64,000 bases of DNA from Thiosulfatihalobacter marinus (GTDB lineage Bacteria > Pseudomonadota > Alphaproteobacteria > Rhodobacterales > Rhodobacteraceae). Under the pieces are notes generated by a model. The model made no database searches. It worked only from the letters and a program-made list of their open reading frames with translations, and was not told the DNA's origin. The DNA lies in the NCBI RefSeq assembly GCF_016019955.1, contig NZ_JAECRZ010000007.1:158743-222742 (forward strand), written 5' to 3'. Made by a program: the position numbers and the translations under genes. Position 1 is the first letter of the stretch; each line of letters starts with the position of its first letter. Positions 36,959-46,918 of the stretch are shown piece after piece.

Positions 36959-39604
36959 ATGCCCAGTCTGAACGACATCCGGTCGACCTTTCTGAACTAC
37001 TTTGCCAAGCAGGGGCACGAGGTTGTTTCCTCGTCGCCGCTGGTACCGCGCAATGATCCGACATTGATGTTCACCAATTCCGGGATGGTTCAGTTCAAGA
37101 ACCTGTTCACCGGGGTAGAGCATCGCGACTACAAGCGCGCCACGACCAGCCAGAAATGTGTTCGCGCCGGGGGCAAGCACAATGATCTGGACAATGTGGG
37201 CTATACCGCGCGCCACCACACGTTTTTCGAGATGCTGGGCAATTTTTCGTTCGGGGATTATTTCAAGGACGACGCGATCCGGTTTGCCTGGGAACTGATT
37301 ACCCGGGATTTCGGTATCGACAAGAGCCGGCTGTACACGACGGTGTATCACACGGACGACGAAGCCTTTGAAATCTGGAAGAAGGTTGGCGTACCCGAGG
37401 ATCGGATCATCCGCATCGCCACGTCGGACAATTTCTGGCAGATGGGCCCGACCGGCCCTTGCGGGCCGTGCACGGAGATCTTTTTCGACCATGGCGATCA
37501 CATCTGGGGCGGGCCTCCGGGCAGCCCGGAAGAGGATGGCGACCGGTTCATCGAGATCTGGAACATTGTCTTCATGCAGAACGAGCAGTTCGAGGACGGC
37601 TCGATGCGGGCGTTGGACATGCAATCGATCGATACCGGCATGGGGTTGGAGCGGATCGGCGCGTTGTTGCAGGGGAGCCATGACAATTACGACACCGATC
37701 TGTTCAAATCTCTGATCGAGGCCTCGGCGCATGTGACATCGAGCGAACCTTTTGGGGAGCAGAACGTTCATCATCGGGTGATCGCGGATCACTTGCGCTC
37801 GACCTCGTTTTTGATCGCGGACGGGGTGATGCCCAGCAATGACGGGCGCGGCTATGTGCTGCGCCGTATCATGCGGCGCGCGATGCGCCATGCGCATCTT
37901 CTGGGCGCACAAGACCCGGTGATGCACCGGCTGGTGCCCTCGCTGGTCAGCAAGATGGGCGCGGCCTATCCGGAACTGGGGCAGGCGCAGGCACTGATCG
38001 AGGAGACATTGAAGCTGGAAGAAACCCGGTTCAAGCAGACACTGGACCGTGGGCTGAAACTTTTGGACGAAGAACTGGACGGGCTGGATGATGGCGCCCC
38101 GCTGACAGGGGAGGCCGCGTTCAAGCTGTATGATACCTATGGTTTCCCGCTGGACCTGACGCAGGACGCGCTGCGTGAAAAGGGCCGTACCGTGGACACG
38201 GACGGGTTTGACGCGGCCATGGCCGAACAAAAGGCCAAGGCGCGCGCGGCCTGGGCCGGTTCGGGCGAGGCGGCGGACAGCACGATCTGGTTTGATATCG
38301 CCGAGCACAAGGGCACGACCGATTTTCTGGGCTATGATACGGAGACGGCCGAGGGGCAGGTTCTGGCGCTGGTGCGCGACGGGGCCGAAGTGGACAAGGC
38401 CACCAGCGGCGAAACGGTGCAGATCGTTCTGAACCAGTCGCCGTTTTATGCCGAGAGCGGCGGGCAGGTGGGTGATACGGGCCAGATCCGCGTTGATGGT
38501 GGGCTGGCGTATGTCACGGACACCCGTAAGGCCGCAGGCGTGTTCATCCACGTGGCCAAGGTGGTGGAAGGCGAGATCGGCGTGGGCGTTGGGGCCGTGC
38601 TGGAGGTGGATCACGCCCGGCGCAGCGCAATCCGGGCCAACCATTCGGCGACGCATCTTCTGCACGAGGCATTGCGCGAAACCCTGGGCGCGCATGTCGC
38701 GCAGCGCGGCAGTTTGAATGCGCAGGATCGCCTGCGGTTCGATTTCAGCCACGCCAAGGCGCTGACAGTGGAAGAGCTGCACAAGGTGGGTACGGACGTG
38801 AACGCCTATATCCGCCAGAACACGCCTGTGGAAACCCGGATCATGACACCGGACGATGCGCGCGCGATCGGGGCGCAGGCGCTGTTCGGCGAGAAATATG
38901 GTGATGAGGTGCGGGTTGTGTCGATGGGCCGGGCCGAGACCGGCAAGGGGCTGGATGGCCAGACCTATTCGATCGAACTGTGCGGCGGGACGCATGTGAA
39001 GCAGACCGGCGATATCGGGCTTTGCGTGATCCTGGGCGACAGCGCATCGAGCGCCGGCGTGCGCCGGATCGAGGCGCTGACAGGCGAGGCGGCCTTTGCA
39101 CATCTGGAACGTGAAGCAGGCCGGATGGCCGAAGTGGCCGGGACGTTGAAGGCGCAGTCGTCTGACGTGCTGGACCGGTTGAAGGTGCTGATGGACGAGC
39201 GCAAGGCGTTGCAGAACGAAGTTGCCCAGTTGCGCCGCGAACTGGCCATGGCCGGGGGGGCCGGGCCCGAAGACAAGCAGATCGCAGGCGTGACATTCTT
39301 TGCGCAGGTGATTTCGGGCGTGACGGGCAAGGATTTGCCGCCGCTGATCGACGAGCACAAGGCCCGTATGGAAAGCGGCGCGGTTCTGTTGATCGCGGAT
39401 ACCGGGGACAAGGCCGCCGTAGCCGCCGGAGTGACCCAGGATCTGACCGGCGCCGTGTCGGCTGTTGAACTTGTACGCGCCGCCGTCGCCGCGCTTGGCG
39501 GCAAGGGCGGGGGCGGACGCCCGGACATGGCGCAGGGGGGCGCCAGGGATGCCAATAATGCCGAAGCCGCGATTGCCGCAGCCGAGGCGGTGATCGGAGG
39601 ATAG
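36959..39604 (+). CDS. alaS: Alanyl-tRNA synthetase
   Basis: Charges tRNA-Ala and edits misacylated Ser or Gly. The 881 residues show the class II catalytic core ([34 protein letters not shown]), the editing site [11 protein letters not shown] and [13 protein letters not shown] (zinc ligands), and the C-Ala domain ([15 protein letters not shown]). The length is normal for alphaproteobacteria. The gene starts at the ATG after CGAGAG and is followed after four bases by a DUF1330 gene. Confidence 0.97.
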   Translation: MPSLNDIRSTFLNYFAKQGHEVVSSSPLVPRNDPTLMFTNSGMVQFKNLFTGVEHRDYKRATTSQKCVRAGGKHNDLDNVGYTARHHTFFEMLGNFSFGDYFKDDAIRFAWELITRDFGIDKSRLYTTVYHTDDEAFEIWKKVGVPEDRIIRIATSDNFWQMGPTGPCGPCTEIFFDHGDHIWGGPPGSPEEDGDRFIEIWNIVFMQNEQFEDGSMRALDMQSIDTGMGLERIGALLQGSHDNYDTDLFKSLIEASAHVTSSEPFGEQNVHHRVIADHLRSTSFLIADGVMPSNDGRGYVLRRIMRRAMRHAHLLGAQDPVMHRLVPSLVSKMGAAYPELGQAQALIEETLKLEETRFKQTLDRGLKLLDEELDGLDDGAPLTGEAAFKLYDTYGFPLDLTQDALREKGRTVDTDGFDAAMAEQKAKARAAWAGSGEAADSTIWFDIAEHKGTTDFLGYDTETAEGQVLALVRDGAEVDKATSGETVQIVLNQSPFYAESGGQVGDTGQIRVDGGLAYVTDTRKAAGVFIHVAKVVEGEIGVGVGAVLEVDHARRSAIRANHSATHLLHEALRETLGAHVAQRGSLNAQDRLRFDFSHAKALTVEELHKVGTDVNAYIRQNTPVETRIMTPDDARAIGAQALFGEKYGDEVRVVSMGRAETGKGLDGQTYSIELCGGTHVKQTGDIGLCVILGDSASSAGVRRIEALTGEAAFAHLEREAGRMAEVAGTLKAQSSDVLDRLKVLMDERKALQNEVAQLRRELAMAGGAGPEDKQIAGVTFFAQVISGVTGKDLPPLIDEHKARMESGAVLLIADTGDKAAVAAGVTQDLTGAVSAVELVRAAVAALGGKGGGGRPDMAQGGARDANNAEAAIAAAEAVIGG

Positions 39605-39608
39605 AGAA

Positions 39609-39896
39609 ATGGGTGCACTTTGGATTGCGCATGTCACGGTGACGGATGCCGAGGCTTATGGCAAATACGCCGAACTTGCCGGACCGGCAATTGCCAAGCA
39701 TGGCGGGGAGTTCATTGCGCGGGGGGGGCGGTTCGTGCAGCTGGAGGGCAAGGAACGTCCGCGCAATGTTGTTGCCAGATTCCCCGATGTGGACAGCGCG
39801 GTAAACTGTTATCACAGTGCAGAATACCAGGAGGCCTTAAGCCACGCGCGCGGGGCTTCGGAACGCGAATTGATGGTTGTCGAGACCAACGAATAA
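39609..39896 (+). CDS. DUF1330 domain protein
   Basis: A 95-residue ferredoxin-like alpha+beta protein of the DUF1330 family: MGALWIAHVTVTDAEAYGKYAELAGPAI with the repeated FIARGGRFVQLEGKERPRNVV and FPDVDSAVNCYHSAEYQ, all characteristic. It is small, cytosolic, probably dimeric, and has no settled function. It follows alaS after four bases, so it is very likely co-transcribed. Confidence 0.88.
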   Translation: MGALWIAHVTVTDAEAYGKYAELAGPAIAKHGGEFIARGGRFVQLEGKERPRNVVARFPDVDSAVNCYHSAEYQEALSHARGASERELMVVETNE

Positions 39897-39903
39897 GCCA
39901 GCC

Positions 39904-40383
39904 TCATAGCAGAACATCTTCGACCACCAGTGAAAACAGCTGGGATTTTCCGGACACGCCGGCCTTGCGGTAGATCGCGGTGCATTGTGCCTTGACGGTG
40001 CCTTCCGCGGTTTGACGCAGCGCGGCGATTTCTCCCAGGCTCATGCCCTTGAGCAGGAACCACGCGACTTCGGTTTCGGCCGGTGTAAGGCCAAGACGCG
40101 CAAAATACTCGTCGGTCACCTGGGTGAACTGGCCTGAAGTAAGACGCCGGGCGGTGCTGGCCCGGGTGATTTCGCGACGGGCCGACACCGCAAGCGCAAC
40201 CCCCATGACCGCGCCCAGCACAAGGCCAAGACTTGCGCCGATCTCAACCAGTTCCCGGGTTTGCCAGCGAAGAGGAAGCGTCGGCAGACCCAGGATCGAG
40301 GCGAGAATTTCCCATAGGAAATAGGCGCCGCAGCCAAGCTGTACGGCCACAAGCGACCAGACGAGGGCGGGGTGGCTGAGCAT
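39904..40383 (-). CDS. Membrane-anchored LuxR-type transcription regulator
   Basis: A 159-residue protein with two N-terminal membrane helices (about 8-28 and 45-67) and a C-terminal LuxR/FixJ helix-turn-helix (LTPAETEVAWFLLKGMSLGEIAALRQTAEGTVKAQCTAIYRKAGVSGKSQL, positions about 99-147). There is no receiver or autoinducer-binding domain, so any signal must be sensed in the membrane or by a partner. The ATG overlaps the stop of the upstream PepSY gene by one base (TAATG), suggesting that pair works together. Confidence 0.8.
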   Translation of the reverse strand: MLSHPALVWSLVAVQLGCGAYFLWEILASILGLPTLPLRWQTRELVEIGASLGLVLGAVMGVALAVSARREITRASTARRLTSGQFTQVTDEYFARLGLTPAETEVAWFLLKGMSLGEIAALRQTAEGTVKAQCTAIYRKAGVSGKSQLFSLVVEDVLL

Positions 40384-40724
40384 TATTCGAGCAAACCGCC
40401 ATCCGCGGCCCCGATCCCGGAGCCAAGGGCATCATTCAGTGCGTCCCTGGGAGCGGAGGGCGTGCCGATGGTATCTTGTCGGGGTGTAGGAAAGGCGGTG
40501 TCGCGCAGCACTTCGCCTGTTTTCCGGTTCAGAACAATTTCGCGCTGGCTGTCCTTGTTGCGGGCGGTGATGATCAGCCGGCCCAGCCAACTGCGCCGCA
40601 CCTCCTCGACCGTGTAACCCTGGGATTCGATCCGCTCGATCACCGGAGCGGCGATATCCGGGTTGGCCAAAGCCGCAATCGGCGTCAGCATCAGGGTGAG
40701 GGACAGGGCGATCGTACGGAGCAT
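40383..40724 (-). CDS. Periplasmic PepSY-like protein
   Basis: A 113-residue protein with a signal peptide (MLRTIALSLTLMLTPIAALA-N). The mature part resembles the short PepSY type: APVIERIESQGYTVEEVRRSWLGR then IVLNRKTGEVLRD. PepSY domains modulate proteases or act as sensors in the envelope. It is translationally coupled to a membrane-anchored LuxR-type regulator downstream. Unknown ligand. Confidence 0.65.
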   Translation of the reverse strand: MLRTIALSLTLMLTPIAALANPDIAAPVIERIESQGYTVEEVRRSWLGRLIITARNKDSQREIVLNRKTGEVLRDTAFPTPRQDTIGTPSAPRDALNDALGSGIGAADGGLLE

Positions 40725-40806
40725 TTTCGGGAACCCGCAATTTCGTGGTTGGGTGACATAGTCAATTCGACGCGCGGCCGTCAATGGCCGCGCGTCCTGG
40801 CAGGTA

Positions 40807-41268
40807 TCAGAAATTCACGCCGATGGCCCCGGTGCCGTCGACATCTGCGGCCATGCCGGTGGCATCGCTCTTTTCAACGGACGCATTTGTACGCGCCTTT
40901 GCGGACAGGGCGATTTCCGCGCGCGCGGCTGGACCGGACCCTGGCGACAGGCGAATGAGCGCGCCTTGCGCATCTTGCAGACGTTTCCGGCCAAACCGGG
41001 CAGAAGCAAGCGCCCTGGCGCGGGCCTTTTTACCGGTTGTCAGGACGGCGGTTTGGCCGGTCCTGGCCGTGGCCGAAGCTGTGGATGCCGCGCGCCGGAC
41101 GGTATCGGCCGTCATGGTCATCGTCGGATTGGCATCCACCTCTGCCGCGATCCGGGTTCGGGACGTTGTGTCGGCCATGATCTGGCCGGCGTCGGCGGAC
41201 AGGGCGCCGCCCAGGGAAATGGCCGAAGCAAGGATCAGAATACGGCGGGTAAAGATTGGGGTGTTCAT
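40807..41268 (-). CDS. Ala/Thr-rich exported protein of unknown function
   Basis: A 153-residue protein with a plausible signal peptide (MNTPIFTRRILILASAISLGGALSADA). The rest is rich in Ala, Thr, Ser and Arg, with no cysteine and a C-terminal FG-like end (GVNF). An AAAGGAT ribosome site seven bases before the ATG supports translation. No family recognised. It precedes the PepSY and LuxR-type genes in the same direction (82-base gap) and may belong with them. Confidence 0.5.
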   Translation of the reverse strand: MNTPIFTRRILILASAISLGGALSADAGQIMADTTSRTRIAAEVDANPTMTMTADTVRRAASTASATARTGQTAVLTTGKKARARALASARFGRKRLQDAQGALIRLSPGSGPAARAEIALSAKARTNASVEKSDATGMAADVDGTGAIGVNF

Positions 41269-41432
41269 TGGTCATATCCTTTTGCTGGTGGTTTGCAGTG
41301 CCACGGCATGTAGCGCCGCGACGGGGCAAACCTGACAGCCGGAGACACGATGCGATATCGTCCGAAAGGCAGGCCGGGGGCCGTCTAAACAAAAGTCGTA
41401 TGGGTTTATGACGTTGGTTTTACGAAGTTTTC

Positions 41433-42515
41433 CTAAATCAGGAAAAATCGGACGGCCCAATAAAGAAACCCGGCATACATCAGCGGGTAGACCCAGACGA
41501 TCAGGTACATGTCCAGTTTTCGGGCCAGCATTTCGCGATCGTTCAGCTTGAGGCGGCGCAGCGCGATATTCACGATCACCATCGAGCCGGTGATGATGAA
41601 CATACCCACAAGCAGGCTGTCCATGAAGGTGAGGTAGCCGAGTTTGGGCAGGCTGGTGGAAATCGCGAAGTTGAAGGCGACAAAGACCAGCAGGTTTGCG
41701 TTCGCCATATCGATGCGGCGGCGGTACTCTTCCAGGAAGAAAGTTGCCCATGACACGAACAGGATGATCAACAGCGGCAACATGAAGCGCAGCAGATAAT
41801 ATTGCACATGCCGTTTCCCCTGAAAGCCGAGTTGCACTTGCGATGTTCTCAGGCCTGTGGGGCCTGTTACAACCGAGCCGGATATCTGAGCATTTTCCAG
41901 AACCCATTCTTCTTCGCCCAGCAGGTCTCCAAGCCCCGAAAACTCTTCCATGGGATAAAGTTCTACCGCCTCGACAGGAAAAAGTGACATGACTTCTACA
42001 TAAAACTGTTGATTGTCAAACGGGTAGCGCTTGAAGTTGAAGTATGGCGCCTGGAGTGTTGCCGAAAAGCGTTCAACAAACGTGGCCCGGCCATCCGAGC
42101 GCAGAACCACCTGTGACTGTTGTGTGAAACGGCGGCCTTGCTGATTGTGGAGGATGAAAAAGGGCAGGAGGATATTGCGGTCGCGTGCGTATTGGCGAAA
42201 TTCTTCTACCGAGAGGCTGATGAATTCGCCGCCCTTTTCGGCCGCGTCAAAGGCCAGTTCCGGCTCGTTCATTTGTATGATGAAATTGCCGACCACGCCG
42301 AAGTTTTCCGCCTGCTGGTCAACGAAGGTGATCTGGTCCACCTTGATGGCCACGCCCGCCTTGAGAGGTGCGGACCCTAGTGGCCGGTCGAATATCAGGC
42401 CGCTTTCGCCAAAGCCCTGGGCGGATAGCGGCATCGTCAGGAATACGAAAGCAGCGAGCAGATGCAGGCAGAACACGGCCAGCGGTATTGCGGGGCGGGA
42501 AATTGGTATCGACAT
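41433..42515 (-). CDS. Prokaryotic pentameric ligand-gated ion channel
   Basis: A 360-residue member of the Cys-loop receptor (pLGIC) superfamily, related to GLIC and ELIC. A signal peptide (about 1-33) is followed by a beta-sandwich extracellular domain, with the Pro-loop as YFNFKRYPFDNQ (about 158-169). Four membrane helices follow: about 238-261, 269-290, 296-319 and 334-358, with only a 14-residue M3-M4 linker as in other bacteria. The M2-M3 region FNFAISTSLPKLGYLT resembles GLIC. No cysteine remains in the mature chain, so there is no loop disulfide. Ion selectivity and ligand cannot be told from sequence. The 109-base gap before it holds the typA terminator. Confidence 0.85.
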   Translation of the reverse strand: MSIPISRPAIPLAVFCLHLLAAFVFLTMPLSAQGFGESGLIFDRPLGSAPLKAGVAIKVDQITFVDQQAENFGVVGNFIIQMNEPELAFDAAEKGGEFISLSVEEFRQYARDRNILLPFFILHNQQGRRFTQQSQVVLRSDGRATFVERFSATLQAPYFNFKRYPFDNQQFYVEVMSLFPVEAVELYPMEEFSGLGDLLGEEEWVLENAQISGSVVTGPTGLRTSQVQLGFQGKRHVQYYLLRFMLPLLIILFVSWATFFLEEYRRRIDMANANLLVFVAFNFAISTSLPKLGYLTFMDSLLVGMFIITGSMVIVNIALRRLKLNDREMLARKLDMYLIVWVYPLMYAGFLYWAVRFFLI

Positions 42516-42584
42516 GACCCGAGAGTTGACCGAAACGCGATTCCGGGCAACCCCGATGCTACCAATACGCCAATAATCGGGAGC

Positions 42585-42617
42585 AAAAAGCCAGGCCCCG
42601 TGCGATGCCGGGGCCCG
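42585..42617 (-). terminator. Rho-independent terminator after typA
   Basis: On the minus strand GGCCCCG (42615-42609) pairs with CGGGGCC (42600-42594) over an eight-base loop; after TGGC come five T (42589-42585). It ends the typA transcript before the ion-channel gene in the same direction. Confidence 0.7.
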
Positions 42618-42624
42618 GGCGGAT

Positions 42625-44445
42625 TTACTGGCTGGCCTTGGCCATGCGTTTGCGCTCGTGCGGATCAAGGAACCGCTTGCGCAAACGGATCGTGTTGGGC
42701 GTGACCTCGACCAGTTCGTCATCGTTGATATAGGCGATGGCCTCTTCCAGCGACAATTTCATCGGTGTGGTCAGGCGCACGGCCTCGTCCGTGCCGCTGG
42801 CACGCACATTGGTCAGCTTCTTGCCCTTGAGCGGGTTCACCTCGAGATCGTTTTCGCGGCTGTGTTCGCCGATGATCATGCCGGTATAGACCTGTTCCTG
42901 CGCACCGATCATCATCTTGCCGCGCTCTTCGAGGTTCCAAAGGGCATAGGCCACGGACACGCCGTTTTCCATGGAGATCAGAACACCGGCCCGGCGGCCC
43001 GGGATCGATCCCTTGTGCGGCGCCCAGCCATGGAACACGCGGTTCAGAACACCGGTGCCGCGTGTATCGGTCAGGAATTCGCCGTGATAGCCGATCAGGC
43101 CACGCGACGGAACATGGGCGATGATGCGGGTCTTGCCCGCGCCGGCCGGTTTCATTTCGGCCAGCTCACCCTTGCGCGCGCCGGTCAGTTTCTCGATCAC
43201 GGCGCCGGAATATTCGTCATCCACGTCGATGGTGGCTTCTTCGATGGGTTCCAGCCTCTGGCCGTCTTCTTCGCGCATGATCACCTGAGGGCGCGAAATC
43301 GAAAGCTCGAACCCTTCGCGGCGCATGTTCTCGATCAGCACGCCCATCTGCAATTCGCCCCGGCCGGAAACCTCGAACGCCTCGCCGCCGGGGGTGTCGG
43401 CGATCTTGATGGCAACGTTGGATTCCGCCTCTTTCATCAGGCGGTCACGGATGACGCGGCTTTGCACCTTCTTGCCGTCGCGGCCCGCAAGCGGGCTGTC
43501 GTTGATGCCGAAGGTCACGGTGATGGTGGGCGGATCGATGGGCTGGGCTTTGAGCGGTGTGTCGACGGCCAGCGCGCAGATGGTATCGGCCACCGTGGCC
43601 TTTTGCATTCCGGCTATGGAAACGATGTCGCCTGCCAACGCCTCATCGATATCCTGCTGGGCGAGGCCGCGAAACGCCTGGATCTTGGTGACGCGGAACT
43701 GTTCGATCTTCTGGCCCACGCGGGTGATGGCCTGTACGGTCTGACCCACCTTGAGCCGGCCGGATTCAACGCGCCCCGTCAGGATGCGGCCCACGAAAGG
43801 ATCCGCGCCCAGCGTGGTGGCCAACATGCGGAAATCCTCGTCCTGATGCCTGATCTGCCTGGGGGCAGGGACGTGGTTGACGATCAGGTTATAGAGCGCA
43901 TGAAGATCCTTGCGCGGCCCGTCAAGTTCGGCATCGGCCCAGCCATTGCGGCCCGAGGCGTACATATGCGGGAAATCCAGCTGGTCGTCATCCGCATCCA
44001 GTGAAGCGAACAGGTCAAAGCATTCATCCAGCGCACGGTCGGGTTCGGCATCGGGCTTGTCGACCTTGTTCAGCACCACGATGGGGCGCAACCCCAACGC
44101 CAGTGCCTTGGAGGTCACGAACTTGGTTTGCGGCATCGGGCCTTCGGCCGCATCGACAAGCAGAACGACGCCATCCACCATCGACAGGATCCGTTCAACC
44201 TCGCCGCCGAAATCGGCGTGGCCGGGGGTGTCAACGATGTTGATCCGGGTGCCCTTCCATTCGACGCTGGTGGGCTTGGCAAAGATGGTGATGCCGCGCT
44301 CGCGTTCCAGATCGTTGCTGTCCATGGCACGCTCGGCCACTTCCTGGTTGGCGCGAAAGGCCCCCGACTGTTTCAGCAGCTCATCCACGAGGGTGGTTTT
44401 TCCGTGGTCCACGTGGGCGATGATGGCGATATTACGAAGGTCCAT
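42625..44445 (-). CDS. typA: Translational GTPase TypA/BipA
   Basis: A ribosome-binding GTPase linked to cold growth, ribosome assembly and stress. The 606 residues show G1 [15 protein letters not shown]3 [15 protein letters not shown]4 [11 protein letters not shown], the EF-G-like middle domains and the BipA C-terminal domain with [28 protein letters not shown]. Start [11 protein letters not shown] is normal. The gene ends at a terminator and is preceded by the SMR gene after 60 bases. Confidence 0.96.
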   Translation of the reverse strand: MDLRNIAIIAHVDHGKTTLVDELLKQSGAFRANQEVAERAMDSNDLERERGITIFAKPTSVEWKGTRINIVDTPGHADFGGEVERILSMVDGVVLLVDAAEGPMPQTKFVTSKALALGLRPIVVLNKVDKPDAEPDRALDECFDLFASLDADDDQLDFPHMYASGRNGWADAELDGPRKDLHALYNLIVNHVPAPRQIRHQDEDFRMLATTLGADPFVGRILTGRVESGRLKVGQTVQAITRVGQKIEQFRVTKIQAFRGLAQQDIDEALAGDIVSIAGMQKATVADTICALAVDTPLKAQPIDPPTITVTFGINDSPLAGRDGKKVQSRVIRDRLMKEAESNVAIKIADTPGGEAFEVSGRGELQMGVLIENMRREGFELSISRPQVIMREEDGQRLEPIEEATIDVDDEYSGAVIEKLTGARKGELAEMKPAGAGKTRIIAHVPSRGLIGYHGEFLTDTRGTGVLNRVFHGWAPHKGSIPGRRAGVLISMENGVSVAYALWNLEERGKMMIGAQEQVYTGMIIGEHSRENDLEVNPLKGKKLTNVRASGTDEAVRLTTPMKLSLEEAIAYINDDELVEVTPNTIRLRKRFLDPHERKRMAKASQ

Positions 44446-44505
44446 TGGGCGTCTCTACTCCTGTTCGCGCCTCGCCTATAATGCGCGCGCAGAAAAGGCC
44501 AGAGA

Positions 44506-44841
44506 TTAATGTGTGGCGCTTTGGGAAAACAGATGGATGACAAGGATGCCGCCAAGGATCATCGCCATGCCCAGAATCGCGGGCCAGTCGAGCCGCTGGC
44601 CGAAGGCGATGAAGCCGATGACGGCGATCAGCACGATGCCCAGGCCGGACCAGATCGCATAGGTGATGCCCACCGGCAGGAATTTCAGGGTAATGGCCAT
44701 GAAGTAGAACGCCGCGCCATAGCCCAGAACAACAATCACGGACGGCACCAGCCGGGTGAATTGCTGGCTGGCCTGAAGGGCCGAGGTGCCGATGGTTTCA
44801 AACAGCACGGCAATGAACAGCATCAGATAGGCTTTGGGCAT
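44506..44841 (-). CDS. SMR-family multidrug efflux transporter (EmrE-like)
   Basis: A 111-residue proton-coupled drug exporter with four membrane helices. The essential Glu is in [10 protein letters not shown] (residue 15), and the [19 protein letters not shown] segment (about 57-75) is the EmrE-type signature. Active as an antiparallel dimer in the inner membrane. It lacks the guanidinium (SugE/Gdx) pattern, so quaternary-ammonium export is the more likely role (inference). Starts 12 bases after the YitT stop, so the two share a transcript. Confidence 0.88.
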   Translation of the reverse strand: MPKAYLMLFIAVLFETIGTSALQASQQFTRLVPSVIVVLGYGAAFYFMAITLKFLPVGITYAIWSGLGIVLIAVIGFIAFGQRLDWPAILGMAMILGGILVIHLFSQSATH

Positions 44842-44853
44842 GGGGCGCGGTCC

Positions 44854-45474
44854 TCAGCGGGCGATATAACGGTCGCGGCGGTGGTTTGTGGCAATCATGA
44901 TATTGGTCACGCCAGCCCCCAGCAGCGACCAGCCGACCGTGGTAAAGTCAAAAAGCGACATGGCCAGCGCAAAGACCGCGACATCAAAGCCCAGCTGAAC
45001 CCATCCGGCCCTGATCCCGCGCGTATCCTGAAGCCAGAGCGCCACGATCCCGACTCCGCCCAGCGTTGCGCCATGGCGGAACAGCACGATCAGCCCGGCC
45101 CCGGCCGTGACACCGGCCAATCCGGCGGCCGCGCCGGGATGCAGCATGGAAAACCCCATCACCAGCGGCAACAGGTACGTCCACAGGCTCATCAGCGCCA
45201 CGGCGGCAAAGGTCTTGAGCGTGAAGGCCAGCCCCATGCGCAGGAAGGCGACGATGTAGAACGGCAGGTTGAGCACGAAGAACACCGCGCCGAATGTAAA
45301 ACCGCCCGCATAGGCAACCGTCAGTGAAAGACCTGCTATCTGGCCGGTGATCAGCGCCGCCGCTTGCAGAAACTGAACCGACAGGGCCATCAACAGGGTG
45401 CCCACGATCAGCCCCTGGAGATCCTCCAGCGGGCTGTGGCGTTCGGCGCGGGCGGGTTCAAGGAAACTGACCAT
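44854..45474 (-). CDS. YitT family membrane protein
   Basis: A 206-residue integral membrane protein with about five or six helices and the YitT layout: GLIVGTLLMALSVQFLQAA, TGQIAGLSLTVAYAGG and ALWLQDTRGIRAGWVQLG. Function is not known for most YitT proteins. The SMR transporter follows 12 bases downstream. It is separated from icd by 63 bases that hold a GGCCGG-type inverted repeat. Confidence 0.8.
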   Translation of the reverse strand: MVSFLEPARAERHSPLEDLQGLIVGTLLMALSVQFLQAAALITGQIAGLSLTVAYAGGFTFGAVFFVLNLPFYIVAFLRMGLAFTLKTFAAVALMSLWTYLLPLVMGFSMLHPGAAAGLAGVTAGAGLIVLFRHGATLGGVGIVALWLQDTRGIRAGWVQLGFDVAVFALAMSLFDFTTVGWSLLGAGVTNIMIATNHRRDRYIAR

Positions 45475-45537
45475 GGCGTCTGCATTTCACCGGCGGCCGG
45501 GAATGTCCAGACGCCGGCCGAGGGGGGCGGCAACTTG

Positions 45538-46752
45538 TCAGCCCGCAAGCGCCTTGTTCAGGTTTTCGTCGATCTTTTCCAGGAACCCCATGGTGGTAAG
45601 CCATCCCTGATCGGGACCGACGAGCAGGGCCAGATCCTTGGTCATGTGGCCGCTTTCCACCGTTTCCACGATCACCCGTTCCAGGGTTTCGGCAAAGGCC
45701 CGCAGCGCGACGTTTTCATCCAGCTTGGCGCGGTGCTTGAGACCACCGGTCCAGGCGTAGATCGAGGCGATGGAGTTGGTTGACGTGGCCTCGCCCGCCT
45801 GATGCTGGCGATAATGGCGGGTGACGGTTCCATGCGCGGCCTCGGCTTCGACGATCCGGCCATCGGGCGTCATCAGCTGCGATGTCATCAGCCCCAAAGA
45901 GCCAAAACCCTGCGCGACGGTGTCGGACTGTACGTCGCCGTCATAGTTCTTGCAGGCCCAGACAAATTTGCCGTTCCATTTCAGGGCACAGGCCACCATG
46001 TCGTCGATCAGACGGTGTTCGTACCAGATGCCCGCCTTCTTGAACCGGTCTTCGAACTCCTCTTCATAGACCTTCTGGAACAGATCCTTGAAGCGGCCGT
46101 CATAGGCCTTGAGAATGGTGTTCTTGGTGGACAGATACACCGGCCAGCCCAGATTGAGGCCGTAATTCAGCGAGGCGCGGGCAAAATCGATGATCGACGA
46201 GTCAAGGTTGTACATCGCCTGATAGACACCCGCCGACGGGGCATCGTAAACCTCGCGTTCGATCACCGAGCCGTCGGCGCCCTCGAACTTCATGGTCAGC
46301 TTGCCCGGTCCCGGAAAGGTGAAATCCGTGGCCTTGTACTGATCCCCAAAGGCGTGGCGCCCCACGACGATGGGATTTGTCCAGCCGGGCACCAGGCGGG
46401 GCACGTTGCGGCAGATGATCGGCTGGCGGAACACCACGCCGCCCAGGATGTTGCGGATCGTGCCATTGGGGCTGCGCCACATTTTCTTGAGGCCGAATTC
46501 CTCGACGCGCGCCTCGTCCGGGGTGATGGTGGCACATTTGACCGCCACGCCCACGTCTTTTGTCTTTTCGGCGGCGTCGATGGTGATCTGGTCTTCGGTG
46601 CGGTCGCGTTCCTCGATCCCCAGATCGTAATACAACAGATCAAGATCGAGATAGGGCAGGATCAGCTTGTCCTTGATGAACTGCCACATGATGCGGGTCA
46701 TTTCATCGCCGTCCATTTCGACGATGGGGTTGTCTACCTTGATCTTGGTCAT
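45538..46752 (-). CDS. icd: Isocitrate dehydrogenase, NADP-dependent
   Basis: Decarboxylates isocitrate to 2-oxoglutarate in the TCA cycle. The 404 residues match the eukaryote-like type II dimeric enzyme of alphaproteobacteria: [50 protein letters not shown] (isocitrate Ser), [32 protein letters not shown] and [10 protein letters not shown]. The start at 46752 is the family start; longer frames lack support. Divergent from the GDPD gene, sharing a 166-base promoter region. Confidence 0.96.
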   Translation of the reverse strand: MTKIKVDNPIVEMDGDEMTRIMWQFIKDKLILPYLDLDLLYYDLGIEERDRTEDQITIDAAEKTKDVGVAVKCATITPDEARVEEFGLKKMWRSPNGTIRNILGGVVFRQPIICRNVPRLVPGWTNPIVVGRHAFGDQYKATDFTFPGPGKLTMKFEGADGSVIEREVYDAPSAGVYQAMYNLDSSIIDFARASLNYGLNLGWPVYLSTKNTILKAYDGRFKDLFQKVYEEEFEDRFKKAGIWYEHRLIDDMVACALKWNGKFVWACKNYDGDVQSDTVAQGFGSLGLMTSQLMTPDGRIVEAEAAHGTVTRHYRQHQAGEATSTNSIASIYAWTGGLKHRAKLDENVALRAFAETLERVIVETVESGHMTKDLALLVGPDQGWLTTMGFLEKIDENLNKALAG

Positions 46753-46918
46753 CGGGGCCTCCTGTGACATCCGAGTCGGTGTGTTTTGCGGCCTTGTAGC
46801 GGAGTTTCGCCCCGGGCGAAAGGAGCGGTATGCAATTGTATACAGAGTTTCGCGGATCGGGACAGTCGACCGGGTGCGCAAATGCATCTAGGTTGTCAGA
46901 AGTTGAGAGGATTCATTT

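Noticed and set aside
36911..39637. A 908-codon open frame opposite alaS
   Set aside because: Antisense shadow of alaS with no ribosome site or family resemblance.
44506..44841. SugE/Gdx guanidinium exporter
   Set aside because: The EmrE-type [11 protein letters not shown] pattern is present and no guanidine riboswitch lies upstream.
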